Assembly (NCBI RefSeq): GCF_000227135.1
Contig: NC_018240.1
Coordinates: forward strand, 370,956 to 434,955
Source of the DNA: Leishmania donovani
Taxonomy: Eukaryota > Euglenozoa > Kinetoplastea > Trypanosomatida > Trypanosomatidae
Reading direction: 5' to 3'
DNA length: 64,000 nucleotides
Position 1 is the first letter of the stretch; the number at the start of each line of letters is the position of its first letter. This document shows positions 31,648-40,383 of this stretch, piece by piece. The translations under genes were made by a program, and so were the position numbers. The notes under the pieces were generated by a model, which saw only the letters and a program-made list of their open reading frames with translations, ran no database searches and had not been told where the DNA came from.

Positions 31648-32469
31648 TCACTTGCGGGCCTTGCGGGCACCACGAGCTGGCGCGTTCTTGCGGGCCTCGG
31701 CCGCGATCAGGCGCTCCTCGCGCTCCTGGATCACATTCATGCGCAGACCCTGCTGCTTCGGCACCGTTACCTGCAGGTGGTTCAGGTCCTTGCCGATCAC
31801 GAAGATGTTCGCGGCGCGGGTGGCGAACTCGGCGCCCGACGCGTCCTTCAGGTGCGCAATGTTGAACGCACCGGGGTGGCACTCCACCTTCACGATCTCG
31901 CCGATGCGGCCGCGGTTGGCGCCGCCGGTCACGATCACGGCCTTGCCCTGGCGGTTCTTGATCAGGTCCACGCACTTCTTCTCCTTGACGTTGTACACGA
32001 TGGTGTCACCAATGGAGGTGTGCGGGTCCGGGTAGCGGATGCGGTGGCCGTCGTGCGTCACGGCGACCGGCACGCGGCCGGTGGCCGTGTACAGATTCAC
32101 CACCTTCATCAGCTTGATCTGCGCCTCCGCCTCGGACAGGCTCACCAACGCGAAGCGGCCCTTGACGTCGTACATCAGGCGGAAGCGGTCGCCCGTCTTT
32201 GGGATCTCGACCACGTCCATGAAACCGGCGGGGTACTTGCCGTCGCGGCGCGGGTGGTTGTCCACGTGCACCAGACCCTGGCGCAGGATCATCTCACCCT
32301 CGCGCGCGTTCAGCGCGTACTTCAGCCGGTTGCGGATGATCACCAGCAGCGGCAGGCACTCGCGCAGCTTGTGCGGACCCGGACGCGGACGCGGCGCGAA
32401 CACGCCGGTCAGCTTGCTCAGCATCCAGTCCTTGGGCGCATACAAGCGCTTGAGGTGCTTCTTGGCCAT
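31648..32469 (-). CDS. RPS4: 40S ribosomal protein S4 (eS4), intact copy
   Basis: 273 residues, the only complete copy. Begins [20 protein letters not shown], the universal eS4 start. The S4 RNA-binding region is at about 42-105, the central eS4 domain (YDVKGRF...DGHRIRYPDP) follows, and a KOW motif lies at about 175-205 ([19 protein letters not shown]). The tail is basic, ending GARKARK. It belongs to the small subunit body, near the mRNA entry region. It sits on a contig whose 5' flank equals that of the 35600 copy and whose 3' flank equals that of the 31236 fragment. Confidence 0.97.
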   Translation of the reverse strand: MAKKHLKRLYAPKDWMLSKLTGVFAPRPRPGPHKLRECLPLLVIIRNRLKYALNAREGEMILRQGLVHVDNHPRRDGKYPAGFMDVVEIPKTGDRFRLMYDVKGRFALVSLSEAEAQIKLMKVVNLYTATGRVPVAVTHDGHRIRYPDPHTSIGDTIVYNVKEKKCVDLIKNRQGKAVIVTGGANRGRIGEIVKVECHPGAFNIAHLKDASGAEFATRAANIFVIGKDLNHLQVTVPKQQGLRMNVIQEREERLIAAEARKNAPARGARKARK

Positions 32470-32581
32470 CTTTGTGGGAAGAGCGTTGCGGGGGCGTTGA
32501 GCTCGACCGAGAAGTGAGGGGAAGGTGTTGCGTTCCTCTTGCTTATGTGCAGCGCGAGTCGGGCCGAAGCGTGTGTTGCGC

Positions 32582-32680
32582 NNNNNNNNNNNNNNNNNNN
32601 NNNNNNNNNNNNNNNNNNNNNNNNNNNNNNNNNNNNNNNNNNNNNNNNNNNNNNNNNNNNNNNNNNNNNNNNNNNNNNNN
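32582..32680. other. Assembly gap (99 N)
   Basis: Placeholder. The 235 bp that follow (32681-32915) repeat the start of the S4 gene already seen at 32235-32469. Confidence 0.98.
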
Positions 32681-32914
32681 ACTTGCCGTCGCGGCGCGGG
32701 TGGTTGTCCACGTGCACCAGACCCTGGCGCAGGATCATCTCACCCTCGCGCGCGTTCAGCGCGTACTTCAGCCGGTTGCGGATGATCACCAGCAGCGGCA
32801 GGCACTCGCGCAGCTTGTGCGGACCCGGACGCGGACGCGGCGCGAACACGCCGGTCAGCTTGCTCAGCATCCAGTCCTTGGGCGCATACAAGCGCTTGAG
32901 GTGCTTCTTGGCCA
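32681..32914 (-). CDS. RPS4: 40S ribosomal protein S4 (eS4), N-terminal fragment at a contig start
   Basis: First 78 codons, identical to the intact copy, but the upstream sequence diverges 12 nt before the ATG (…gaacgtg instead of …gagcgtt on the plus strand). This is therefore a distinct gene copy with its own leader. It most likely joins to the C-terminal fragment at 31236-31307. Confidence 0.88.
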
Positions 32915-34747
32915 TCTTTGTGGGAAGAACGTGTTCTACTGATGTTCTGTAAGGAGGAGAGCGAGAAACACAGAAAGAAGAGGGGAGAAGAGTAAGGTCG
33001 AAAAGGCCGAGGAGGAGAAGATGGGCACCAACACCTGCAGCAGCACACACGTGGGTAAGGGCATATATAATAATAATAATATATATATATATGCGTGCGA
33101 AAGAGGCAATGCAGCATACCAGAAGGCGATATAGAAGGCGAGCAAGAGAAGAGACGAGAGCGGAGAGCGGGAGAAGGCGCCACCACGGAGGGCACAAGAA
33201 AAGGAAGAAGGCGAGGCAACCAGCACCCCCCCCTTCGCCTTCTTTGCAACCCCCCTCCCCACCGCAGCCTCCCATACCAATACTTCACTCTCGACCCTCG
33301 TCGTACTCCGGTCTTTTTTTCCACGGAAGTGGTACCATCCACTCGCCTGAGCTGTCGTTGTCGCGCAACAGCGGCCTCGGTGTGAGTAACTATCCCTATA
33401 TATATATATATATGTATATACATATACGCGTGTGGGAGAGGGAGCGACAGAGACAGAGGGATTCGTCTCGCCGCTGCTGCTGCTGCTGTGGTGGGTGCTG
33501 TGTTGTGTTGTGTTGCAGGTTTGTTTGTTTGGCGTTGTTGGCTTGGTCGCGTGAAATGAGCAAAGAAAAAAAAAGAACGAAAAGACGAAGGAGGACGACG
33601 CAGACACACACACACACACACAGACCCCTCCCTCCTACCCCACCCCCAAGCGGTGAGGGAGAGGAAGAAGAGGGGGGAAGGGGGAGCGACCTTGGGAATG
33701 CCGCTCGTGCCGAACCGTCGGCTAACGAGCAAGAAAACAAAAGAGGGCGCGCGCGTACTGGATCGAGACACGAGAGAGCGAGCTGCCTGCAGGGCGGGTG
33801 AGCGTGTGTGTGTATTGGGGGGTCAGTGATGTGCAGTGCAGTAAGTGGTGGATGGGGCGTGTACATGACCTTGAAAGAACGTCACTCGCGAGCAGAGAGG
33901 GCGCGAAGAGGAGGGCGAGCGTGACGAGAGAACTGCGACGGCGCAAAATGAAGCTGGACAGCACCACAGAAGGCGCGGGGGAGGGTGGGGCGCAACAGCC
34001 GCGGTGCAAGCGCGCATGCGAGGGAGAGGGACGGAGGAGCAGGAAGACAGGCCCAACGAAACAACGAAAAGAGGGAGAGGGGTAGCGAGGTGCACCTGTG
34101 GAGAGAGGAAAACTGCAACACATGTGCCTCCTTTACCATACAGGCTTACGTATGTATTGCATTTGCGTGCTCCTCTTCCAATGCAGCCGCGGACTACATC
34201 CTACGCCCCCCCCCCCTCTTCTCCTTTTCGATAATATGATCACTACCTTCGGTGCTCGACCCTGTCCCTTCCATCTCCAGCGAACCCCCCCGTCCCTTCG
34301 CCGTGCGCGCAGACGGGCAGGCACACAAACCAACGTACCCCTCCCTCTTCCTCTCTCGTCACTCATCAGCAGCATTCCTCGTCGTCCAAATGGATGCACC
34401 CACGCCAGACACGAAGCGAGCTCCTCCCTCTCCAACCGGCAACCCCTGACGACGGCGCTACCACCACTCCTCCGCACTCGCTCTGCTTCGCCAACCCCCT
34501 CCCTTCCCACACTATCACCCTCGCTCTGTCTCCATCCTTCAAAGACACATCCACGCGTGTACACAGTAATCCACACACGCGCACGCACTCCCTTTCCTTT
34601 CTCGTTGTCCTTTCCACTCGCAGTCTTCCGCGGCGGCGGGCGTGACACCCGCGGCGATCAACGCTCTGTGGGCACCGATGACCGTGAAGCTGTGCGCACG
34701 GCGTCACACGCACACACACGCACACACGCACGCGTGTAATCGCCTCC
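32915..34747. other. 1.8-kb unique spacer between the two S4 genes
   Basis: No gene supported. It contains (TA)n at 33063-33092 and 33398-33424, (CA)n at 33604-33621 and pyrimidine tracts. Near 34716 it joins sequence shared with the other S4 3' flank for about 32 bp before the stop codon. Confidence 0.7.
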
Positions 34748-35600
34748 TCACTTGCGGGCCTTGCGGGCACCACGAGCTGGCGCGTTCTTGCGGGCCTCGG
34801 CCGCGATCAGGCGCTCCTCGCGCTCCTGGATCACATTCATGCGCAGACCCTGCTGCTTCGGCACCGTTACCTGCAGGTGGTTCAGGTCCTTGCCGATCAC
34901 GAAGATGTTCGCGGCGCGGGTGGCGAACTCGGCGCCCGACGCGTCCTTCAGGTGCGCAATGTTGAACGCACCGGGGTGGCACTCCACCTTCACGATCTCG
35001 CCGATGCGGCCGCGNNNNNNNNNNNNNNNNNNNNNNNNNNNNNNNNNNNNNNNNNNNNNNNNNNNNNNNNNNNNNNNNNNNNNNNNNNNNNNNNNNNNNN
35101 NNNNNNNNNNNNNNNNNNNNNNNNNNNNNNNNNNNNNNNNNNNNNNNNNNNNNNNNNNNNNNNNNNNNNNNNNNNNNNNNNNNNNNNNNNNNNNNNNNNN
35201 NNNNNNNNNNNNNNNNNNNNNNNNNNNNNNNNNNNNNNNNNNNNNNNNNNNNNNNNNNNNNNNNNNNNNNNNNNNNNNNNNNNNNNNNNNNNNNNNNNNN
35301 NNNNNNNNNNNNNNNNNNNNNNNNNNNNNNNNNNNNNNNNNNNNNNNNNNNNNNNNNNNNNNNNNNNNNNNNNNNNNNNNNNNNNNNNNNNNNNNNNNNN
35401 NNCAGACCCTGGCGCAGGATCATCTCACCCTCGCGCGCGTTCAGCGCGTACTTCAGCCGGTTGCGGATGATCACCAGCAGCGGCAGGCACTCGCGCAGCT
35501 TGTGCGGACCCGGACGCGGACGCGGCGCGAACACGCCGGTCAGCTTGCTCAGCATCCAGTCCTTGGGCGCATACAAGCGCTTGAGGTGCTTCTTGGCCAT
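34748..35600 (-). CDS. RPS4: 40S ribosomal protein S4 (eS4), upstream copy interrupted by a sequence gap
   Basis: C-terminal 88 codons plus stop (34748-35014) and N-terminal 66 codons (35403-35600) are identical to the intact copy; the centre is 388 N. The span is 853 nt, whereas the intact gene is 822 nt, so the gap is over-estimated by 31 and the reading frame break is an artefact of gap sizing. Its 5' flank (35601-35712) is identical to 32470-32581. It is the first S4 gene in the direction of transcription. Confidence 0.93.
35015..35402. other. Assembly gap (388 N) inside the upstream S4 gene
   Basis: From the intact copy the missing stretch should be 357 nt. Confidence 0.97.
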
Positions 35601-37191
35601 CTTTGTGGGAAGAGCGTTGCGGGGGCGTTGAGCTCGACCGAGAAGTGAGGGGAAGGTGTTGCGTTCCTCTTGCTTATGTGCAGCGCGAGTCGGGCCGAAG
35701 CGTGTGTTGCGCGCGCACGTGTGTATGTTTGAGGGGGGGAGCGCGCACAGAGGAGCAGCAAGGAGGTAGGTGAGGAGCGAGGTAGGGGTTCGAAGAAAGG
35801 TGGTTGAGGTATCGATCGAGAAGCATAATATGCTTATTGCGACTGCGATGAGATGCCATGGCAGAAGGGGCGGTGATGAAGAACACCTGACAACAGTACA
35901 AGACGTTGCACGTGGTCAATCCCCGCCTCTTGTAACGGCAGTGCATGTCTGGGGGGTGTGCGCGTGTTCCATACTTGGAAGAGCACAAATTACTGTTGAA
36001 GGCCGCTTTTCTGTTATACACAGCGTATATGTATCTGTGTATATGATGTTGCGACGATGTTGCTGCCGCGTTGCGGCAGGTCTCTTCGTTGTGGTGGGCA
36101 GATGGTGGAAAAGCGAGCCGTTATATATTCGCGGGAGACAGAGGCAGAGGGATGGGCTTCGATAAGAAAGGGATGCACATGTGTAAAGGCCATGCACGTA
36201 GGCCAATATAGCAGCCATGTTGGCCCGCAAGAGACGCAGTTCATACAACGAAACAGACAAGCGAGGTGGGAACGATAAGGAGAGGAGGAGACACGTGCGT
36301 GCACTTGGGATCACGAGCTGATCAACGGTTACGGGGGTGGTGCACACACACGCACTCACAGAGTAAAAAGGAAAGGCGGAACTACCAGAAGAGGGAGATA
36401 ACGGAAGAGACGTCGGTGATAGCCGGAAGACTACACCCGGTAAGGTGTGTGCGTGCCTGCTCCCCCACCCCACACCACCCCGCTCTCTCTTTCTCTCCCG
36501 TTTTATTTTGCAAGTGGCTCCTTGCACTCGTCAAACGGGCTACAAACGTGGCCTCACCTTCAGCCTCCCGCTCTGGGTGCCTGCACACACTACCACCAGC
36601 ACCACGACCGCTCGAGGCCCATCTGCAGGCCCAGCCAGCATCCAGCCCGTCACGATGCCTCAGCGACTCTTGGGGTTGCACTGCGTTCTGTTTTTCTTTT
36701 TCGCGCGTCGCTCGCTGTATTTTGACGGTGTCTTCTCGCGCACGTCTTCCCACGCGTGCAGAAGTGCGATCACCGAATACGCGTCGCGGACGGGAAGTGG
36801 AGAGGGACATGTTCAAGCACGGACACACGGCGGGCAAAAAAAGTCCGAGGCACAGGCGGGGCGGGGCGGGGCGGGTGGTCGGCTTCGTGAGCGCCGATAA
36901 ATGGCCGCTCCCGTACAGCATCGGCGAAAAAAAGGAGTCGAGCGTGGGGAGGGCGTGGCGAGTCGTGGACGGTAGTGCGGCAAGCCCACAACGCATTACC
37001 AGCTATCCGTCGACGCACAGAAGACTGCCGTTCGTTTCGTTGAGCCGGCGTGCTCGAAAGCCTAAAATGCGAGGAAGCACTGTACACAGGCGTCATCTGC
37101 CATCATCACTAGGAACGCCTTCAGTCACATTCCGCATCCCTTTGCCCTTCGCCCACCTGCCATGGTCTGATGCCTTCCGCTCTCGCTGTCC
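35601..37191. other. Spacer upstream of the S4 array
   Basis: No gene supported. Frames of about 200-317 codons on both strands at 36266-37219 are Arg/Ser/Pro-rich without recognisable motifs and overlap the thiamine pyrophosphokinase stop, so they are not called. Confidence 0.6.
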
Positions 37192-38829
37192 TTACAAGGA
37201 CGCCGGCGCATCTTCGTGATAATCAGGGCATACCCTGGGCAACCCCAGCGTGAACAGGGTGGGCGGATTTACGGAGGGCGCATCCGGGTCGCAACTGCAC
37301 TTCATGGGAGCTGCGGAGCCTGGAAAGCACGGCCCTAGCGCGCAGTGCAGCGGCCGCACATCGATCGTCACGACCGGGGATGTCACAGTGTTGCAGGCCG
37401 AGACAAGTCCGTCGAAAGCGAGGCGGTAATTGTTCGTCTGCGTGTAGCCGTCGTACACCTCGGGGCGGCCTTTCACCACATTCCAGCGAAGCCCGGCCGT
37501 CTCCATTTCGCGCACGAAGCCGAAAGGGATAATGCCGCACATGTACGGCGCTGCCGTCTCCCTCGGCGCCGGGCCTGAAGACGACCACGACGGCGGTAGG
37601 ACGAGCTGCGTCACCCCGTCTGGCCAGCACGCAAAGAGCACGTTGTACTTGTTCATGGCCATGATATGAAAGACTCGCGCGTAACATAAAAGGCAGCAGA
37701 CAACACCGAACTCGTGATCGATGCGACCGCCAAGTGCGCCGAGGACGGCGATGTTGGGCAGGACGCGCGTCTCCAGGCGTTGAGCAGGCTGTTCAGTGGT
37801 GAATGGCGCCGATGTCGTTATCGACTCGAGAAGGCGTCGGCAGCGGTCAGCCTCCTGCCGATCCTCCCCCGCCTGCACCTCGGCGGTGGACAATGCCTCG
37901 GGGAGACGGGCCACGCAATCGAATGCAAGGGAAGTGACGTCGGGCGACTGCGCCGCAAGCGGAACCTCTTTATCGAAGCCTCGCAGGGGGTCCACCCCGT
38001 TCAGCGAATCCGGCATCCCAACGTCAAGTATCCACAGACGCTGCAGCAGTGCCACACACTTCATAAAGTCCGTCGACATCTGGCACGCTACGGGCAGCAG
38101 AACAAACGGCTCGACTGGCGTTGTGGGCGACGCGGACGCCTCGCGGTGCCTGTAGGCATCACGCCGCCGCCGGATCTTCTCCAGCAGCGTCACGGGAATC
38201 GAGTTCACGCTATCATGGAAAAGTAGGCGCTTGTCGCCACCATTGTTGCCCTGGCCATCATCACGGCGGCGAGGCGGCTCTGCATCAGCCGCAGCGGCGA
38301 GCACGACTTCTGCGTCACCAGCGTCAGCGAGGAGCATGGCGTGCGTGGCGGGGAGGCTGTCCAAGTCCCCGATGAGGGCATCGCACAAGCGCGACGCGAT
38401 GAAGGCGCTCTGCGCCGCGGTGCTGCCGCTGCCGCTGCCGCTGCCCGCGATACCGATGCAGCGCTTTGCGCAGTACCTCTTCAGCGCAGCGTACGCGCCG
38501 TCCGCGCAAATGAAGTAGGGACGGTGCTCATGGAGCCTGCTGCTGGCGGGGGTGGCCTCGGCTTCCTCTTCGCCCTCCCTCGCCCAGGACGCCGGCGCGA
38601 CACGGCCACGGTGGCGCTCAAAAAGGCGGATGTAAGAGGCGAAGTCCTCGTCTGTGTTCGCCGGGCTGTTCAACAGAATGACCCCAAAGAGCGACGTGTC
38701 AGGGACAGGTGCGTCCGTGGTTACGGCATCCGTTCTACCCAGCGCCAGCACCGCGTTACACGAGCACAGCTTGCGCGTGTGGAGAGCGGGCTGGGTGCCG
38801 GGTTGCATGTATGTCTCGAGGCGAGACAT
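37192..38829 (-). CDS. Thiamine pyrophosphokinase with large insertions
   Basis: 545 residues. Converts thiamine and ATP to thiamine diphosphate and AMP. Catalytic-domain motifs are in order: ADGAYAAL (109-116), LIGDLDSLP (152-160, the acidic metal/ATP site), QMSTDFMKC (250-258), GALGGRIDHEFG (364-375). The thiamine-binding beta-sandwich is CGIIPFG...TAGLRWNVV and LVSACNT...PVVTIDVRPL (475-494). Usual length is 210-260; low-complexity inserts lie at about 78-100, 160-245 and 275-350. The frame is open to 38940, but a pyrimidine tract and AG at 38857-38856 place the mature mRNA end between those ATGs, so 38829 is the supported start. No clear targeting signal. Confidence 0.93.
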   Translation of the reverse strand: MSRLETYMQPGTQPALHTRKLCSCNAVLALGRTDAVTTDAPVPDTSLFGVILLNSPANTDEDFASYIRLFERHRGRVAPASWAREGEEEAEATPASSRLHEHRPYFICADGAYAALKRYCAKRCIGIAGSGSGSGSTAAQSAFIASRLCDALIGDLDSLPATHAMLLADAGDAEVVLAAAADAEPPRRRDDGQGNNGGDKRLLFHDSVNSIPVTLLEKIRRRRDAYRHREASASPTTPVEPFVLLPVACQMSTDFMKCVALLQRLWILDVGMPDSLNGVDPLRGFDKEVPLAAQSPDVTSLAFDCVARLPEALSTAEVQAGEDRQEADRCRRLLESITTSAPFTTEQPAQRLETRVLPNIAVLGALGGRIDHEFGVVCCLLCYARVFHIMAMNKYNVLFACWPDGVTQLVLPPSWSSSGPAPRETAAPYMCGIIPFGFVREMETAGLRWNVVKGRPEVYDGYTQTNNYRLAFDGLVSACNTVTSPVVTIDVRPLHCALGPCFPGSAAPMKCSCDPDAPSVNPPTLFTLGLPRVCPDYHEDAPASL

Positions 38830-38855
38830 GGCGCTCGAGAGGCGGCCAACGGTAA

Positions 38856-38897
38856 CTTTCAGCGGAAGGTCCGGGGAGAGGAAAAGGGCAAAGGGCG
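38856..38897 (-). promoter_or_regulatory. Predicted spliced-leader acceptor of thiamine pyrophosphokinase
   Basis: On the transcribed strand CCCTTTGCCCTTTTCCTCTC is followed by the first AG (GCTGAAAG) at 38857-38856, leaving a 26-nt 5' UTR. It excludes the upstream in-frame ATG at 38940. Confidence 0.6.
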
Positions 38898-39930
38898 CGT
38901 GTGTGACATGTGTTTTTCTTCTCTTTTTGGCGCATGGCACCAGGGGTTCACGGACGAGCCAATGGAAGGAGACGGGGAGGGGAGGAGGTGGTGGGGTTCA
39001 AGGCAGATGAGACAACAGAGCAGAGGGCCCTCGGCGGACGTCTGCATTCACTGCCCATGGCCAGCCTTCACCGCAGTCTGACTGCGTCGTCGCTGCCGTC
39101 GCGCACCTCTCGGGAATGGACAGGCACCGCAACATGAGTTCCCTGTCGAGCACAAGGAGGGGATTGGGGAGGAGGGTGCCGACGGAGGGAGAGACAGAGG
39201 GGGGAAGAGGGGAGGGGGAAGATGATGAAGACAGAAAAAGATGCGTGAGAGAAAAGCAAGTAGGATCGACCAGAGGGAGATGGCCGAAGTAGAGAAGTGT
39301 ACGCCACCCCCGCCTCCTTTCGAGAGAAGGGGGGGGGGATAGAACAACAAAAACAAAAAATAACATAATGAGAAGATGTCATTGCAACTAGCGGCTGTAG
39401 GATACCCACGCAGGGATGCGCGCACACACATACATACACGTATACCAGCACATAGACAAGTGTACACAAACACGAAGAGAGAAGGATAGCTTTACACATC
39501 TCTGCGCACACCTCGATGATGACGATGGCAACGCGACAGAGAGGAGGACGGGGAGGGCGGAAAGCAGTAAAACAAAACGAAGGAAAATAAGGGCACTGCA
39601 AAGACGGGAAAGAGATGCAGACATGACCGTAAAAACGCCCATCCACACACACACACACGCACACGCACGCATGACAGCTCTTCAGGCTATCTCTTGTCCT
39701 CCCCTTGTTTTGGGATGCGCATGTGCCCAGCGTCGCAGTATCAAGGTTCACCGACATTCTCTTCGTCTCTCCGTGCGCGTGTATGTCTCGGCGCACAGCG
39801 CTCTCACCGGGATGGCGGAGCACACATAGTCTCGGTGTGCAGCCGAGTTGACTAGCTCCACTCCGTCTTTCCCCGGTCAGAGCATCCTCGTTCCTCCTCT
39901 CATCGGCAACGTTGCTGCCCGTACGCCCAA
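38898..39930. other. Spacer containing repeat copy B
   Basis: No gene supported. Repeat at 38953-39169, then purine-rich and CA-rich sequence ((CA)n at 39646-39660). Confidence 0.65.
38953..39169. repeat. 217-bp low-copy direct repeat, copy B
   Basis: Same orientation as copy A at 8184-8400, two substitutions in 217 bp, unrelated flanks. It sits just upstream of the predicted acceptor of thiamine pyrophosphokinase. The two copies bracket about 30.8 kb. Confidence 0.95.
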
Positions 39931-40383
39931 TTAGTCTCGCTTGTGGCTGCTCGTGGTCTTGTTATGCAGGCTCTGCGCGGACACCACCTCAGGCGTTGAC
40001 CTGTGCGACTTTCTACTGTCAACCGTGCCACCGGCCGCATTCCCTGCGAAGCTGCGCTTCGTGGTGGTGCTGCACTTGCAGGAGGCTCTGCTCTCCTCCA
40101 ACTCGACGCTGCTAGAGCGGCTGCTGAGCTCACTGCCGTAATGGCTAAGGCCATCTTTGTCCACCTTGTCCTCGAGCAGACGCCTCCCTGGGGTACGGAC
40201 GTAGAGCAGGTAGTAGGCTAGCAGGGCCGCGAAGGCGACGAAGAGGGCGAGGCACTCGATCGTGAGCAGCACCCACCAGTTGTTCTGCACCCACGAACGC
40301 TTGTTGCGGGGCACTGCCTGGATGGGGATCGTCGGGAACGGGACCGGGGTGGAGATTATATCTTTTTTCTCAAGTCCGGGCAT
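39931..40383 (-). CDS. Small single-pass membrane protein, SW-x4-W family member 1
   Basis: 150 residues, not recognised. A short Pro-rich N-terminus (STPVPFPTIPIQAVP) leads to RSWVQNNWWVLLTI (29-42) and one hydrophobic segment at about 36-62. A basic turn (RTPGRRLL) and a Ser/Lys/Glu-rich tail to the end follow. No signal peptide, so topology is uncertain; the positive-inside rule suggests a cytosolic C-terminus. The frame continues upstream through a (GT)n-coded HTHTH run, so the start at 40383 just after it is preferred. It shares SW-x4-W-[WY]-V next to the membrane with the protein at 46047-46493 and, less strictly, with 42673-43251. Confidence 0.75.
   Translation of the reverse strand: MPGLEKKDIISTPVPFPTIPIQAVPRNKRSWVQNNWWVLLTIECLALFVAFAALLAYYLLYVRTPGRRLLEDKVDKDGLSHYGSELSSRSSSVELEESRASCKCSTTTKRSFAGNAAGGTVDSRKSHRSTPEVVSAQSLHNKTTSSHKRD

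Noticed and set aside
36266..37219. 317-codon plus-strand frame, and 204 codons opposite
   Set aside because: Arg/Ser-rich, no family motif, overlaps the end of thiamine pyrophosphokinase on the wrong strand.
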